From positions 1 to 64,000 of the forward strand of contig NZ_CP121679.1 in the NCBI RefSeq assembly GCF_029760895.1: 64,000 bases of DNA, written 5' to 3'. Below are positions 63,812 to 64,000 of the stretch, in pieces. A program made the position numbers and the translations under genes. How positions within the stretch are numbered: the stretch's first letter is position 1; every line of letters begins with the position of its first letter. The DNA is from Ancylobacter sp. WKF20 (GTDB lineage Bacteria > Pseudomonadota > Alphaproteobacteria > Rhizobiales > Xanthobacteraceae). The notes beneath the pieces were generated by a model. The model saw only the letters and a program-made list of their open reading frames with translations, was not told the DNA's origin and ran no database searches.

Positions 63812-64000
63812 ATGGCTGCGAGACCTAGGGCGGAGCCCCGCCGCAAACCTGATTTCTCCCATGAGCGCGCCGCCTGGGCGGCCGGCGAGGTGCCGGTGGC
63901 GGGCGCCGACGAGGTGGGTCGCGGGCCGCTTGCCGGGCCGGTGGTCGCCTGCGCGGTCGTGCTCGATCCCGAGCGCGTGCCGGAGGGGCTGGACGATTCC
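63812..64000 (+). CDS. rnhB: Ribonuclease HII, N-terminal part (runs off window)
   Basis: The first 63 codons of a gene cut by the window edge. The translated start [15 protein letters not shown] leads into [20 protein letters not shown], the RNase HII signature with its catalytic Asp-Glu, followed by [15 protein letters not shown]. RNase HII removes ribonucleotides from RNA-DNA hybrids. ATG 63812 is the likely start; no stop is reached. Confidence 0.9.
   Translation, partial: MAARPRAEPRRKPDFSHERAAWAAGEVPVAGADEVGRGPLAGPVVACAVVLDPERVPEGLDDS

Overview
The window is a 64 kb, GC-rich, gene-dense chromosomal segment of an alphaproteobacterium. The best fit is the Hyphomicrobiales (Rhizobiales), possibly Xanthobacteraceae-like. 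Reasons are the mutM - crotonase - rpsT - dnaA - dnaN - recF - gyrB arrangement, a PdhS-type cell-cycle kinase, Irr-type iron boxes, an aa3 oxidase operon with ctaB/coxF/ctaG/DUF983/surf1/thrC/M16 behind it, a class I lysyl-tRNA synthetase and two phasins. No rRNA, tRNA, CRISPR array, transposase or phage gene was recognised.

Layout. (1) 1-1659: lysK. (2) About 1.7-23.4 kb: a catabolic island between housekeeping genes. Its left part carries a pyridoxine 4-oxidase-like GMC enzyme, an FCD/GntR regulator, a close match to pyridoxamine-pyruvate transaminase, and a complete BMP-type ABC importer. The middle part (11.5-18.0 kb) is a tight six-gene operon: HpaB-type flavin monooxygenase, SnoaL-like protein, two amidase-signature amidases, HpaC-type flavin reductase, and a NicX-type 2,5-dihydroxypyridine dioxygenase with its iron ligands intact. 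The right part holds two divergent operons around a perfect 17-bp palindrome: alpha/beta hydrolase - GntR - carboxymuconolactone-decarboxylase-like gene on one side, crotonase - beta-hydroxyacid dehydrogenase on the other, then a ThDP enzyme. (3) 23.5-25.0 kb: small membrane and exported proteins. (4) 25.0-35.5 kb: gyrB, a LysE exporter, recF, dnaN, dnaA, rpsT, crotonase, mutM. (5) 35.5-47.2 kb: HAD hydrolase, IalB, cytochrome aa3 oxidase and assembly genes, surf1, thrC, M16 peptidase, GNAT. (6) 47.2-51.4 kb: an iron island (bfd, bfr, ferric-iron binding protein and permease) with Irr-like boxes. (7) 51.4-64 kb: acetoacetyl-CoA synthetase, AsmA, PdhS-like kinase, two phasins, groES-groEL with CIRCE, a dienelactone-hydrolase family protein, MarC, and the start of rnhB at the right edge.

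The most interesting proposal is inference, not proof. The island may encode an unrecognised route for a substituted 3-hydroxypyridine, plausibly vitamin B6. Pyridoxine and pyridoxamine would be converged to pyridoxal by the oxidase and transaminase. The ring of a derivative would be hydroxylated para to the existing hydroxyl by the two-component flavin monooxygenase and opened by the NicX-type dioxygenase. The resulting N-acyl amide would be cut by the two amidases. The canonical lower B6 genes (pyridoxal dehydrogenase, pyridoxolactonase, flavoprotein ring-opening oxygenase) and the canonical nicotinate partners NicC/NicD/NicF/NicE were not recognised in the window.
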